From an uncultured Collinsella sp. (GTDB taxonomy: Bacteria; Actinomycetota; Coriobacteriia; Coriobacteriales; Coriobacteriaceae), in assembly GCA_900548815.1 (NCBI GenBank), contig URLR01000003.1, forward strand, positions 6,357 to 70,356: a DNA stretch of 64,000 bases, in the 5' to 3' direction. The position numbers and the translations under genes were made by a program. Shown piece after piece: positions 15,964 through 23,605 of the stretch (position 1 is its first letter; every line of letters starts with the position of its first letter). The notes under the pieces were generated by a model. That model was not told where the DNA came from. It saw only the letters and a list, made by a program, of their open reading frames with translations, and made no database searches.

Positions 15964-16695
15964 TTAGCGGAGCTTGCTGGTCTCGAAGTACTCGGGGAAC
16001 TGGTCCAGAACCTCGGTCTGGTTGCGGAACATCATATGCAGGTGCTTGCTGACCAAAAAGCTCGCTTCGATGGGGTCGCGACCGGCGATAGCGCGGCGAA
16101 TCTGCTTGTGCTCGTTCACGATGTCCTGATTGTCGAGAACTTGCGTGGCAGCGCGCAGCCAGCGGAAGCGCTCTAGGTCGGCATTGGTCTCTTCGAGCCA
16201 CGACCACACGGTGCTGCGACATGCGATGCTAAAGATCATGTGGTGCATGAGGTTATCGCTCAAAAAGAAGCCGATGCGATCCTCATCGGCCATGGCCTTT
16301 TCCTGCAGCGCGATGGCTCGGTCGAGCTGCTCGATGCCTGCCGAGGTGGCGCGCGCGCAGCACTCCACGATCACCTGCTTTTCCAGATGCTCGCGGATGT
16401 AACAGGCACTCTCGGCAAGGGTGAGGTTGATGGGCGAGACGTAGGTACCGCTCTGGGGCACGGTGCGCACCAGGCCTTCCTGCGCCAAACGAACCAAAGC
16501 CTCGCGCACAGGGGTGCGCCCCATATCTAGGTCGTCGCAAAGTTGCTTGACGCCCAGCTTTTCGCCCGGCTTGTAGTCCAGGTAGACGATTTTGCGTCGA
16601 ATGGTGTGGTAGGACTGGTCCTGTAGGCTCGTTTCCTGCTCGCCGACGTGCATCGATTCTTCCATAGCGCCTCGCAACTGTTCTATCAAACTCAT
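15964..16695 (-). CDS. GntR-family regulator, FCD (FadR-like) subgroup
   Basis: A 243-residue regulator with a winged HTH at residues about 25-90 (GVKQLCDDLDMGRTPVREAL, then LAQEGLVRTVPQSGTYV). The all-helical FCD ligand domain follows (about 100-230), with metal-ligand-type residues in HHMIF and SKHLHMMF. It is transcribed divergently from the YeiH-type exporter at 16859, with 163 bp between starts, so it most likely regulates that gene. FCD regulators usually respond to organic acids; the ligand here is unknown. The 3' end abuts the glmS terminator and a family B repeat. Confidence 0.88.
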   Translation of the reverse strand: MSLIEQLRGAMEESMHVGEQETSLQDQSYHTIRRKIVYLDYKPGEKLGVKQLCDDLDMGRTPVREALVRLAQEGLVRTVPQSGTYVSPINLTLAESACYIREHLEKQVIVECCARATSAGIEQLDRAIALQEKAMADEDRIGFFLSDNLMHHMIFSIACRSTVWSWLEETNADLERFRWLRAATQVLDNQDIVNEHKQIRRAIAGRDPIEASFLVSKHLHMMFRNQTEVLDQFPEYFETSKLR

Positions 16696-16858
16696 ATGTC
16701 AGTTGTTAATTATGCCGCGAATCAGCTCTCCGCGGTGGGTAATTCGGCTGTTGCCTGAGAACTATTGCGGCATCTTAGTCTGTGTTTGCGCAAGGCTGCG
16801 CTCAATGTTGCCGTATCATAAGCCGTCGCAAACGTGAAATAGAAAGAAGGAATCCCAT

Positions 16859-17893
16859 ATGCAACTGGCAAACATCGTACGCGAGCGCTGGAAAGGCGTC
16901 TTGTTCTGCCTGATCATCGCTATCCCCGCGACGTTGCTCGGCAAACAGATTGAGGTGGTCGGCGGGCCGGTATTTGCCATCCTCTTTGGCATGGTCCTGG
17001 CGCTCGTCTTTCCCAAGAATCGTCGCGAACCGCTCGCCGCCGGCGTTACCTATACGTCCAAAAAAGTCTTGCAGTACGCGGTTATCCTGCTTGGCTTTGG
17101 CATGAACCTCTCCCAGATCCTGTCCAAGGGCGCCCAGTCGCTGCCGATTATCGTGGCGACAATCTCGACATCGCTTGTCATCGCCTTTGTGCTCTGCCAC
17201 GTTATGAACGTGCCGGGTAAGATCGCGACGCTTGTGGGTGTGGGTTCGTCGATTTGCGGCGGTTCGGCCATCGCTGCGACCGCACCCGTCATCGATGCCG
17301 ACGATCGCGAGATTGCCCAGGCCATTTCGGTCATCTTCCTGTTTAACGTTATCGCGGCGCTCGTGTTTCCGACGCTTGGCGGCATGCTCGGGCTGACCAA
17401 CGAGGGCTTCGGCCTGTTTGCCGGTACCGCCATCAACGACACCTCGTCCGTAACGGCTGCGGCGAGCGCTTGGGACAGCATGCATCCCGGCGCCAATGTG
17501 CTCGAGAGCGCCACGGTGGTCAAGCTCACCAGGACGCTGGCCATCATTCCCATCACGCTGGCGCTTGCTTGCTGGCAGATGCATCTGGCGCGCAAGGCCG
17601 GCGGCGACGCTAGGAGCACGTTCTCGCTTAAACGCGCGTTTCCCATGTTTGTGCTGTTCTTTGTGCTGGCGAGTGTGATCACCACGGTGCTTCAGCTTCC
17701 CGCGTCCTTTACGGCGCCCATCAAGGAGCTGTCGAAGTTCTTTATCGTGATGGCCATGGCGGCTATTGGTTTTAATACCGATATCGTCGAGCTGGTCAAA
17801 AAGGGCGGCAAACCTATCGCATTGGGCTTTTGCTGCTGGATTGGCATTGCATGCATGAGTTTGGGAATGCAGCACGTGCTGGGAATCTGGTAG
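16859..17893 (+). CDS. YeiH/UPF0324 family membrane protein, putative sulfate/organosulfonate exporter
   Basis: A 344-residue membrane protein with about ten hydrophobic segments. Family-typical segments include VILLGFGMNLSQIL, VGVGSSICGGSAIAATAPVI and GTAINDTSSVTAA. Members of this family (Cons_hypoth698) are annotated as putative sulfate exporters, with weak experimental support; some are induced during taurine or sulfoacetate metabolism. It is divergent from a GntR/FCD regulator. The ATG at 16859 follows AGAAAGAAGG. Transport substrate unknown here. Confidence 0.85.
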   Translation: MQLANIVRERWKGVLFCLIIAIPATLLGKQIEVVGGPVFAILFGMVLALVFPKNRREPLAAGVTYTSKKVLQYAVILLGFGMNLSQILSKGAQSLPIIVATISTSLVIAFVLCHVMNVPGKIATLVGVGSSICGGSAIAATAPVIDADDREIAQAISVIFLFNVIAALVFPTLGGMLGLTNEGFGLFAGTAINDTSSVTAAASAWDSMHPGANVLESATVVKLTRTLAIIPITLALACWQMHLARKAGGDARSTFSLKRAFPMFVLFFVLASVITTVLQLPASFTAPIKELSKFFIVMAMAAIGFNTDIVELVKKGGKPIALGFCCWIGIACMSLGMQHVLGIW

Positions 17894-17945
17894 AGAAGTA
17901 GCTGATTTGCGTGTTGCGTGCTGGCGAGCGCATTCTCACGGTGGA

Positions 17946-18010
17946 GCGATAGGAGCTCTTGCGGGTATGGCTTGTCCGCAGGTTGATAGGTCCCGAAGAG
18001 CTCTTATCGC
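17946..18010 (+). other. Large hairpin after the YeiH gene
   Basis: GCGATAGGAGCTCTT (17946-17960) pairs with AAGAGCTCTTATCGC (17996-18010), one wobble, and encloses a smaller stem GCGG/CCGC. No T-run follows; it may be a terminator-like or foldback element. Confidence 0.45.
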
Positions 18011-18159
18011 CCCGCCAGGATGGCGATGCGGGGCAATTCATATACTCGCAGGACGGCGACTTTTGCCCTATAGTGTTTGGTGAGTAATATCGTTCAATTT
18101 TGAAACACTCGGTCGTGCGACCGTCGGCGGTTGCACGTCGCCGCGGACAGGGACAAATC

Positions 18160-19377
18160 ATGGATAGCGATGCCAAGCTGAACATCTTGACCGATGCCCT
18201 AGCTGCCGCCGGGGCCTCGGCATTGGCAATCGATGCGCATGGGGACGTCGCGATCTCGACCGTGAATGACGTGGCGCTTGAGCGGGATGTGGCGGTTTTT
18301 GTCGCTGAGCGCCTCGACCGTATAGGAGACGGTGCGCGTCTGGTTATGGGGCGTGCGGGTACGCGCCTGAGCCTGACCGTTCGCCCCACCGACAAAGAGG
18401 GCGGGGGCCTTTGGGTCGTCGTGGTCCGCGAGGTGCGCGGCGCCGCGGCGCATGCGGGCATCGAGTGGCTCAACGCCGACGAAGTTGAGGTCCGCTACGA
18501 ATCGAGCGCGTACGGCATCGTTGAGGGGGCGGCCTCGGTGGCTGCGCCGGTTGCAGAGAGTTACGCGCGCGGTGTGCCCCTTATGCTCGAGGGCGAGCTG
18601 GGAGCGGGTCAGGTCGAGATCGCCAAGCGCCTCTATCTGGACGGTCCTTTTGCCGGTCAGCCCTTTGTTTCCGTCGCGCTCGATGAACTCACCGATCGCG
18701 GTTGGCGCCATGTGCTCAAAAGCGCCGAATCGCCGCTGTTCCAAACGGGGCTGACCCTTTGCATTGAGGACTGGAATGCGGTTGGTCCCCAACGCCTCCG
18801 CGAGCTCGTTTCCACGATGGCCGACACCGCGTTGGCGACGCGCTGCCATGTGGTGCTGACGGCGAATGACATGCCGGGCGGCAGCGAAAGTGATCAAGCC
18901 GCTTTTGTGACCGAGCGCTTCGCCTGTGCGGTGAGCGTGGCGCCGGCAATCGCCGAGCAGGGAGCCGCGTCGAAGAAGGTTGCGCGCTATTTGGAATATC
19001 TCGCTGACGCATTTGGGACGTCAGCGCCCACGCTGTCTGCCGCGGCGGCGAAGACGCTCGATGCTTACCGCTGGCCGCGCAATTATCTGCAGCTCCGCGA
19101 GGTCTCGGAACGACTGTATATATTGGTGGGGGCGGGCACGGTGGACCGCACTGTGGCGGAGGAAGTGCTCGCCCAAGAGGACGTGATTAAGACCGCAACC
19201 TTTGGCGCCCCGACACTCGAAAGTGACCTGTATATCCTGCGACCGCTGGCCGATACCGAGCGAGATATCGCGCATTTGGTTGTAGACCATCTCCACGGCA
19301 ACCGAACCCGTGCGGCGGAGGTGCTGGGCATAAGCCGTACAACGCTGTGGCGCTTGCTGAAGGACGACGACCGTTGA
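18160..19377 (+). CDS. Degenerate sigma54-activator-like regulator with Fis-type HTH
   Basis: A 405-residue protein with the shape of the central and C-terminal domains of NtrC-type activators. LEGELGAGQVEIAKRLYLDG sits where Walker A should be, but the essential lysine is replaced by Gln (GAGQ). The GAFTGA loop that contacts sigma54 is absent, and SPLFQTGLTLCIEDWN is a weakened Walker B region. The C-terminal NRTRAAEVLGISRTTLWRLL is an intact Fis-type HTH. I infer a DNA-binding regulator that no longer hydrolyses ATP or needs sigma54. Nothing adjacent reveals its target; the ATG at 18160 follows GGACAGGGA. Confidence 0.7.
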   Translation: MDSDAKLNILTDALAAAGASALAIDAHGDVAISTVNDVALERDVAVFVAERLDRIGDGARLVMGRAGTRLSLTVRPTDKEGGGLWVVVVREVRGAAAHAGIEWLNADEVEVRYESSAYGIVEGAASVAAPVAESYARGVPLMLEGELGAGQVEIAKRLYLDGPFAGQPFVSVALDELTDRGWRHVLKSAESPLFQTGLTLCIEDWNAVGPQRLRELVSTMADTALATRCHVVLTANDMPGGSESDQAAFVTERFACAVSVAPAIAEQGAASKKVARYLEYLADAFGTSAPTLSAAAAKTLDAYRWPRNYLQLREVSERLYILVGAGTVDRTVAEEVLAQEDVIKTATFGAPTLESDLYILRPLADTERDIAHLVVDHLHGNRTRAAEVLGISRTTLWRLLKDDDR

Positions 19378-19461
19378 GCGAGGCGCCCGTGACCGCGCGC
19401 GACGCGTGTGCTACAGTCCAAAGCGTTATTGTTTCGATTTGGTTACGGCGTGCGAGGGCAA

Positions 19462-20037
19462 ATGGCTGAGACTTCAAAACCGAGCCGCAGAAGGCGGAGC
19501 GCCGCGCCGGTTAACCGGCGCACGACATCGGTGACGTGGGGCAAACACGCCTCGGGGTTTGATGGCTCGTTCAAACGCACTAAATATGGCTATCCATCGG
19601 CAAGCGCTCGCTTGGCCATGCGGGCCGAGTCGTCGCTGTGGGGCCGCAAGCGCGTGGTGGGCTCAAAGCTCAAGCACGACGGCACGCTCGGTTACATCAG
19701 CCGCGGGGCGGCTCGCCGCAGCGGGCTCAATCCGGCTGGTTGGCATCGTTATGTTCCGATCGCGGTCGCCGTTGCAGTGATCGTCATCGCACTCGCTGCG
19801 CTTGGCTACGCCGGCGGTGGCGCCAACTTGGACGCAGTGTTTAAATCGCCCGAGCTCGCGCATGCAGGCACAGAAGTTATCGAGGGCGCTCAGACCCAGA
19901 CGGGCGTCGCGCCCCAGCGCGGTATCGTTGCGGCGGCCTCCACCATCGCCGATGCACAAAAGGACGAAGACAAGCAAGGCGACGACGCCGAAACGACCCA
20001 GACAAGCGAAGCGACGACAACTCAAATATCAACATAG
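19462..20037 (+). CDS. Hypothetical single-pass membrane protein
   Basis: A 191-residue protein with an Arg/Lys-rich N-terminal half (SRRRRSAAPVNRRT), one hydrophobic segment near residues 95-117 (YVPIAVAVAVIVIALAALGY) and an acidic, Thr/Gln-rich tail (DDAETTQTSEATTTQ). The topology suggests a cytoplasmic basic N-terminus and an extracellular or disordered C-terminus. It follows the regulator at 18160 by 84 bp and may be co-transcribed. I do not recognise a family. Confidence 0.7.
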   Translation: MAETSKPSRRRRSAAPVNRRTTSVTWGKHASGFDGSFKRTKYGYPSASARLAMRAESSLWGRKRVVGSKLKHDGTLGYISRGAARRSGLNPAGWHRYVPIAVAVAVIVIALAALGYAGGGANLDAVFKSPELAHAGTEVIEGAQTQTGVAPQRGIVAAASTIADAQKDEDKQGDDAETTQTSEATTTQIST

Positions 20038-20039
20038 CT

Positions 20040-20074
20040 TGCCGGCAGAAGGGGACGTTCCTTTTCTGCCGGCA
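20040..20074. terminator. Hairpin between convergent genes
   Basis: TGCCGGCAGAA (20040-20050) pairs with TTCTGCCGGCA (20064-20074), flanking GGGGACGTTCC. It serves the convergent membrane-protein and nitroreductase genes; the GGGACA-like loop resembles the other dispersed hairpins. Confidence 0.6.
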
Positions 20075-20092
20075 GTTTGGGACACTCCTGCG

Positions 20093-20614
20093 CTACTTGA
20101 CGTACACCACGTTGTCGCGGCGGGGTTTGGGCTCGGGTAGCGTGTCCTCGGCATAGCCCAGAATGCAGTGGCCGACGCCGCGCAGGCTGCCGTCGGCGGG
20201 CAGGCCCCAGCTGGCCAGCAGCTCCAGGCCCTCGGGCGAGTCAAAGACCTCATGCGCGCGGTGAATCCAGCACGAATCGACACCCAGTGCATAGGCGGCG
20301 TTGAGCAAGTTGCCCATGGCGAGCGAGCCGTCTTCCAGATGTGTGGGCACGCTGCGGTCAACCAACACCACAACAACGGTCTTGGCGCCATAGAAGGGGT
20401 CGCCGTTGCTGCCCATGACCTGGGCGTTGAGCTGTGAGAGACGCTCGACGGTCGCGGGGTCGGTGACGGCGACAAACGTCACCGGCTGGCGGCCCATGCC
20501 GCTCGGTGCATATTGGCCGGCTTCGATAATACGTGCAAGCTTTTCGGCCTCGACGGGACGATCGCTGTAGTTGCGGCAGCTGCGGCGGTGAATGAGTGCT
20601 TCGATAGTCTCCAT
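20093..20614 (-). CDS. Nitroreductase family protein
   Basis: A 173-residue FMN-dependent nitroreductase fold. RRSCRNYSDRPV near the N-terminus and QYAPSGMGRQPVTFVAV bind FMN phosphate in the family; AMGNLLNAAYALGVDSCWIH is the dimer-interface helix. The ATG at 20614 has AAGGAGA upstream, which rules out the longer frame to 20710. Substrate is unknown; relatives reduce nitro compounds, quinones or flavins. It is a single gene. Confidence 0.88.
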   Translation of the reverse strand: METIEALIHRRSCRNYSDRPVEAEKLARIIEAGQYAPSGMGRQPVTFVAVTDPATVERLSQLNAQVMGSNGDPFYGAKTVVVVLVDRSVPTHLEDGSLAMGNLLNAAYALGVDSCWIHRAHEVFDSPEGLELLASWGLPADGSLRGVGHCILGYAEDTLPEPKPRRDNVVYVK

Positions 20615-20908
20615 GGTGTCTCCTTGCGGTGGCGTTGCAGATGCCCCGTTCATACCCGCCGGGCTTAAACGATAGACGGTCAATTGCCCGGCCAAAAGGA
20701 TAGATTCCAATTGGGAAAGTAGGTTTGCATAAAAGTACCTTCAGAATGTGACAAACAAATGGGATGGTTAAACGTTTTATCCCGTCTACCCTGCGGTTTT
20801 TTACCACTTGCCTAAATGACGAACGCATAACCTCTGATAAAGGTTTTACTAAAGGAGCACCAACGTTTATCAATGCGCCGTGGTGGCGCCGGGCCAGGAG
20901 GTAACATC

Positions 20909-21199
20909 ATGTTCCAGGCTGGAGATGTCGTCGAGACCGATTTCGAAGGATTTCTGAAGCTGCTGCGTTCCAAGACGCGCGCTTTCGTGTCGATCAACGA
21001 TCACGAGTACTACATCACGCACACCGATGGCTATTGGCGTGTTCAGGATTGCGAGGCCCTCAACGAGAAGGGCCACTTTACTGACTGCTCCGAGCTGGTC
21101 AACACGGTCTGCGAGGTCGTCGAGCTGCCGTGGATTGCCGGCAAAAGCCTGCATGACAGCTTCTCGGGTGCTACGGTCTATGAGGCCGTCGCCGCTTAA
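20909..21199 (+). CDS. Hypothetical 96-residue protein
   Basis: A small acidic soluble protein (MFQAGDVVETDFEGFLKLL... ending VYEAVAA) with no signal peptide or membrane segment. The strong ribosome site CCAGGAGG sits 8 bases before ATG 20909, and it has its own terminator, so it is surely expressed. I do not recognise the family. It has two Cys (QDCE and TDCS) and one more at TVCEV. The 200 bp upstream hold the divergent promoters for this gene and the nitroreductase, and no further gene. Confidence 0.75.
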   Translation: MFQAGDVVETDFEGFLKLLRSKTRAFVSINDHEYYITHTDGYWRVQDCEALNEKGHFTDCSELVNTVCEVVELPWIAGKSLHDSFSGATVYEAVAA

Positions 21200-21225
21200 C
21201 AGGCAATAAAACCCGATTTTCACGT

Positions 21226-21263
21226 GACCGCTGGCGCCGCCCCCGCGCCGGCGGTCTTTTTTG
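21226..21263 (+). terminator. Intrinsic terminator
   Basis: GACCGCTGGCGC pairs with GCGCCGGCGGTC and is followed by TTTTTTG. Confidence 0.92.
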
Positions 21264-21304
21264 TCGATATGCTTATGTAGAGCCGACCATAAACAACGAG
21301 CGTA

Positions 21305-21363
21305 TTGACGATAGTCAAAACTCGGACTAATGTAGAGATATAAATTGGTCAAAACTCGGACTA
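21305..21363 (+). promoter_or_regulatory. Promoter and twin operators of the MarR-ABC operon
   Basis: TTGACG (21305) and TAATGT (21328), 17 bp apart, fit a -35/-10 pair. Two copies of an 18-bp site, TAGTCAAAACTCGGACTA (21312-21329) and TGGTCAAAACTCGGACTA (21346-21363), lie within the spacer and just downstream. Each carries a TAGTC/GACTA inverted repeat, the expected shape for a dimeric MarR protein; occupancy would block the promoter. Confidence 0.7.
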
Positions 21364-21367
21364 TCGA

Positions 21368-21880
21368 ATGGTGGGAGAGATGAATAGTGCAGTTAGCCTG
21401 GTCGATTTCGACCGGATGCTTAACGGGCTTGACCGTATCTATTCGGAGTTCGCGCGTACCTGCGGTCTTTCGGACTGCGCCTACTGGATGCTCGTCGACA
21501 CGAGTGCAGCGGGCGGAAGCGTTGCCGTGAGTCGGCTGACGAGTGAATGGTTCTACAGCAAACAGACCATCAATTCGGCGATCAAGACGCTTAGGGCGCG
21601 AGGGCTTGCGACGTTGGAGTTTGCCGAGGGCAGTCGTAAGAACAAGGTTGTGCGATTGACCGAAGAAGGCGTGCGGTTTGCCAAGCGCTACGCGTTACCG
21701 GCGCAAAAAGCCGAGCAACAGGCATTCGAAGCGCTCGAGCCGTGGGAACAGCGCGAGATCATGCGCCTGGTCGGTAAATTCTCCCATGTTCTGAACGAAG
21801 AGTGCGAGGCATTTAAACGGCAAGTGGCCGCCGAGAACGAGGCTGACGATAAGGGCGAGGGGGACACATGCGACTCTTAA
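21368..21880 (+). CDS. MarR-family transcriptional regulator
   Basis: A winged-HTH protein of 166-170 residues. The HTH segment WFYSKQTINSAIKTLRARGL and wing FAEGSRKNKVVRLTEEG are at residues about 62-100. Start is ATG 21368 or ATG 21380; neither has ideal ribosome-site spacing (GGGAG at 21373-21377). The last 13 bases overlap the first ABC gene, so regulator and transporter form one operon. Twin palindromic sites sit in the promoter, suggesting self-repression relieved by a toxic ligand that the exporter removes. Confidence 0.88.
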   Translation: MVGEMNSAVSLVDFDRMLNGLDRIYSEFARTCGLSDCAYWMLVDTSAAGGSVAVSRLTSEWFYSKQTINSAIKTLRARGLATLEFAEGSRKNKVVRLTEEGVRFAKRYALPAQKAEQQAFEALEPWEQREIMRLVGKFSHVLNEECEAFKRQVAAENEADDKGEGDTCDS

Positions 21881-23604
21881 TGAGGTTTATGAGGCCGTAC
21901 CGCGGTCTGATTGCGGTGACGCTGTTTGCGGTGCTGATAGATAACGTCGGTACGCTGTTGGTTCCCACGATGCTGGCGAACATGGTAAACACCGGTATTA
22001 CCACGGGCGATGTCGACTATATTTTACGTAACGGCCTGTACATGCTTATCGCGACCGGCATGGCCAGCGGCGGCACGGTGCTGGGCTGCTATCTTTCGGC
22101 GCGCCTGGCCGCCAACGTGGCCTGCGATATCCGCAATGCCGTGTACGACAAGTCGCTCGAGCTGTCCGCCAGCGACTTTGAGCGCTTTGGCACGGGTTCG
22201 ATGATCACACGCTCGCTCAACGACATCAACGTGATTCAGCAAGCTGTCCTTCAGACGATTCAGCTGGTGTTGCCGGTGCCATTCTTGGCCGTGGCAGGCA
22301 TCATTTTTGCTTGGTTCATCGATCCCGCCATGGGCACGCTGCTGGGCGTGGTGGTTGCGATCGTGCTGGTTGCGGCGGTCTTTACGGTGGCTAACGCCGC
22401 GCCGATTTTTATGCGCCTGCAGAGCTTTATCGACCGCATGAACGTGGTGCTGCGCGAGAACATCGTGGGCGTGCGCGTCATCCGCGCATTTAACAAGGAG
22501 CGCCACGAGGAGCAGCGCCTGGACGAGGTGTTTAGCGATTACGCGGCCAACGCCATCAAGGTCAACCACCTGTTTGTGGGTCTCGACAGTTCCAGCTTCT
22601 TTTTGATGAATATCGCCGAGGTGGCGGTGCTGTGGGTGGGCGGCAACCGCGTGGGCGTCCACGCCATGCAGATTGCGAGTATCTCGGCGGTGCTGGAGTA
22701 TGCAATTCTGATCCTGTTCTTTGTGATGATGGCGCAGATGGTGGTGCTGACACTTCCGCGCGCCGCCGCATGTCTGAAGCGCGCGCAGCAGGTGCTGGAG
22801 ATCGAGCCGAGCATCGTGGACGGTGACCGCACGCTGGATGACGGGGCGCGCGAGCCCCAAGACGAAGCCGATGCGGTGGCCGTGTTCGACCACATGTCGT
22901 TTCGCTTTGACGATGCCGACGAGGACACTCTGTGCGACCTGAGCTTTGCCTGCCGTCGCGGTCAGACGACTGCGATCGTTGGCTCGACAGGCTCGGGCAA
23001 ATCGACGGTGGCAAAGCTTCTGCTGCGCTTCCACGATGCCACCAAGGGCTCCATTCGCCTGAATGGTGTGGACCTGCGCGAGCTTACGCAAGACGAAATC
23101 CGCGGGCGCATTGCCTATGTGCCGCAGAAGGCGTGGCTGTTCTCGGGCACTGTGGCAAGCAATCTGCGCTTTGGCAACGAAGACGCGACTGAGGCCGACA
23201 TGCTTCATGCGCTCCAGGTTGCCCAGAGCACCTTTGTGCTCGATCAGCCGCAGGGGATCGATACCCCGGTGGCGCAGGGCGGTACGAACTTTTCGGGCGG
23301 CCAGCGCCAGCGTTTGGCAATCGCCCGTGCGCTCATGAAGCATGCCGATCTATATATCTTCGATGACAGTTTTTCGGCCCTGGACTTTAAGACCGATGCC
23401 GCCCTGCGTCATGCGTTGCAAGACGAGATGCGTGACGCTGCGGTGCTCATCATCGCGCAGCGCATCTCGACGATCTTGCACGCCGACCAGATCGTCGTGC
23501 TCAAGGATGGCGAGGTTGTGGGTCTGGGCACGCATGGCGAGCTTATGGAAACCTGCGAGGTGTACCGCGCCATCGCGGAATCGCAGATGAAGGGAGGTGA
23601 GTAG
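21868..23604 (+). CDS. ABC exporter, half-transporter with degenerate ATPase site
   Basis: A 578-residue fused membrane/ATPase protein. Six transmembrane helices (about 15-300) are followed by a nucleotide-binding domain with Walker A GSTGSGKST, signature NFSGGQRQRL and Walker B DLYIFDDSFSALD. The catalytic Glu after Walker B is replaced by Asp, as in the degenerate partner of heterodimeric exporters such as TM287/288. Its partner with canonical DEATSSVD follows 1 base later. Probable multidrug or peptide exporter controlled by the overlapping MarR gene. Confidence 0.9.
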   Translation: MRLLMRFMRPYRGLIAVTLFAVLIDNVGTLLVPTMLANMVNTGITTGDVDYILRNGLYMLIATGMASGGTVLGCYLSARLAANVACDIRNAVYDKSLELSASDFERFGTGSMITRSLNDINVIQQAVLQTIQLVLPVPFLAVAGIIFAWFIDPAMGTLLGVVVAIVLVAAVFTVANAAPIFMRLQSFIDRMNVVLRENIVGVRVIRAFNKERHEEQRLDEVFSDYAANAIKVNHLFVGLDSSSFFLMNIAEVAVLWVGGNRVGVHAMQIASISAVLEYAILILFFVMMAQMVVLTLPRAAACLKRAQQVLEIEPSIVDGDRTLDDGAREPQDEADAVAVFDHMSFRFDDADEDTLCDLSFACRRGQTTAIVGSTGSGKSTVAKLLLRFHDATKGSIRLNGVDLRELTQDEIRGRIAYVPQKAWLFSGTVASNLRFGNEDATEADMLHALQVAQSTFVLDQPQGIDTPVAQGGTNFSGGQRQRLAIARALMKHADLYIFDDSFSALDFKTDAALRHALQDEMRDAAVLIIAQRISTILHADQIVVLKDGEVVGLGTHGELMETCEVYRAIAESQMKGGE

Positions 23605-23605
23605 C

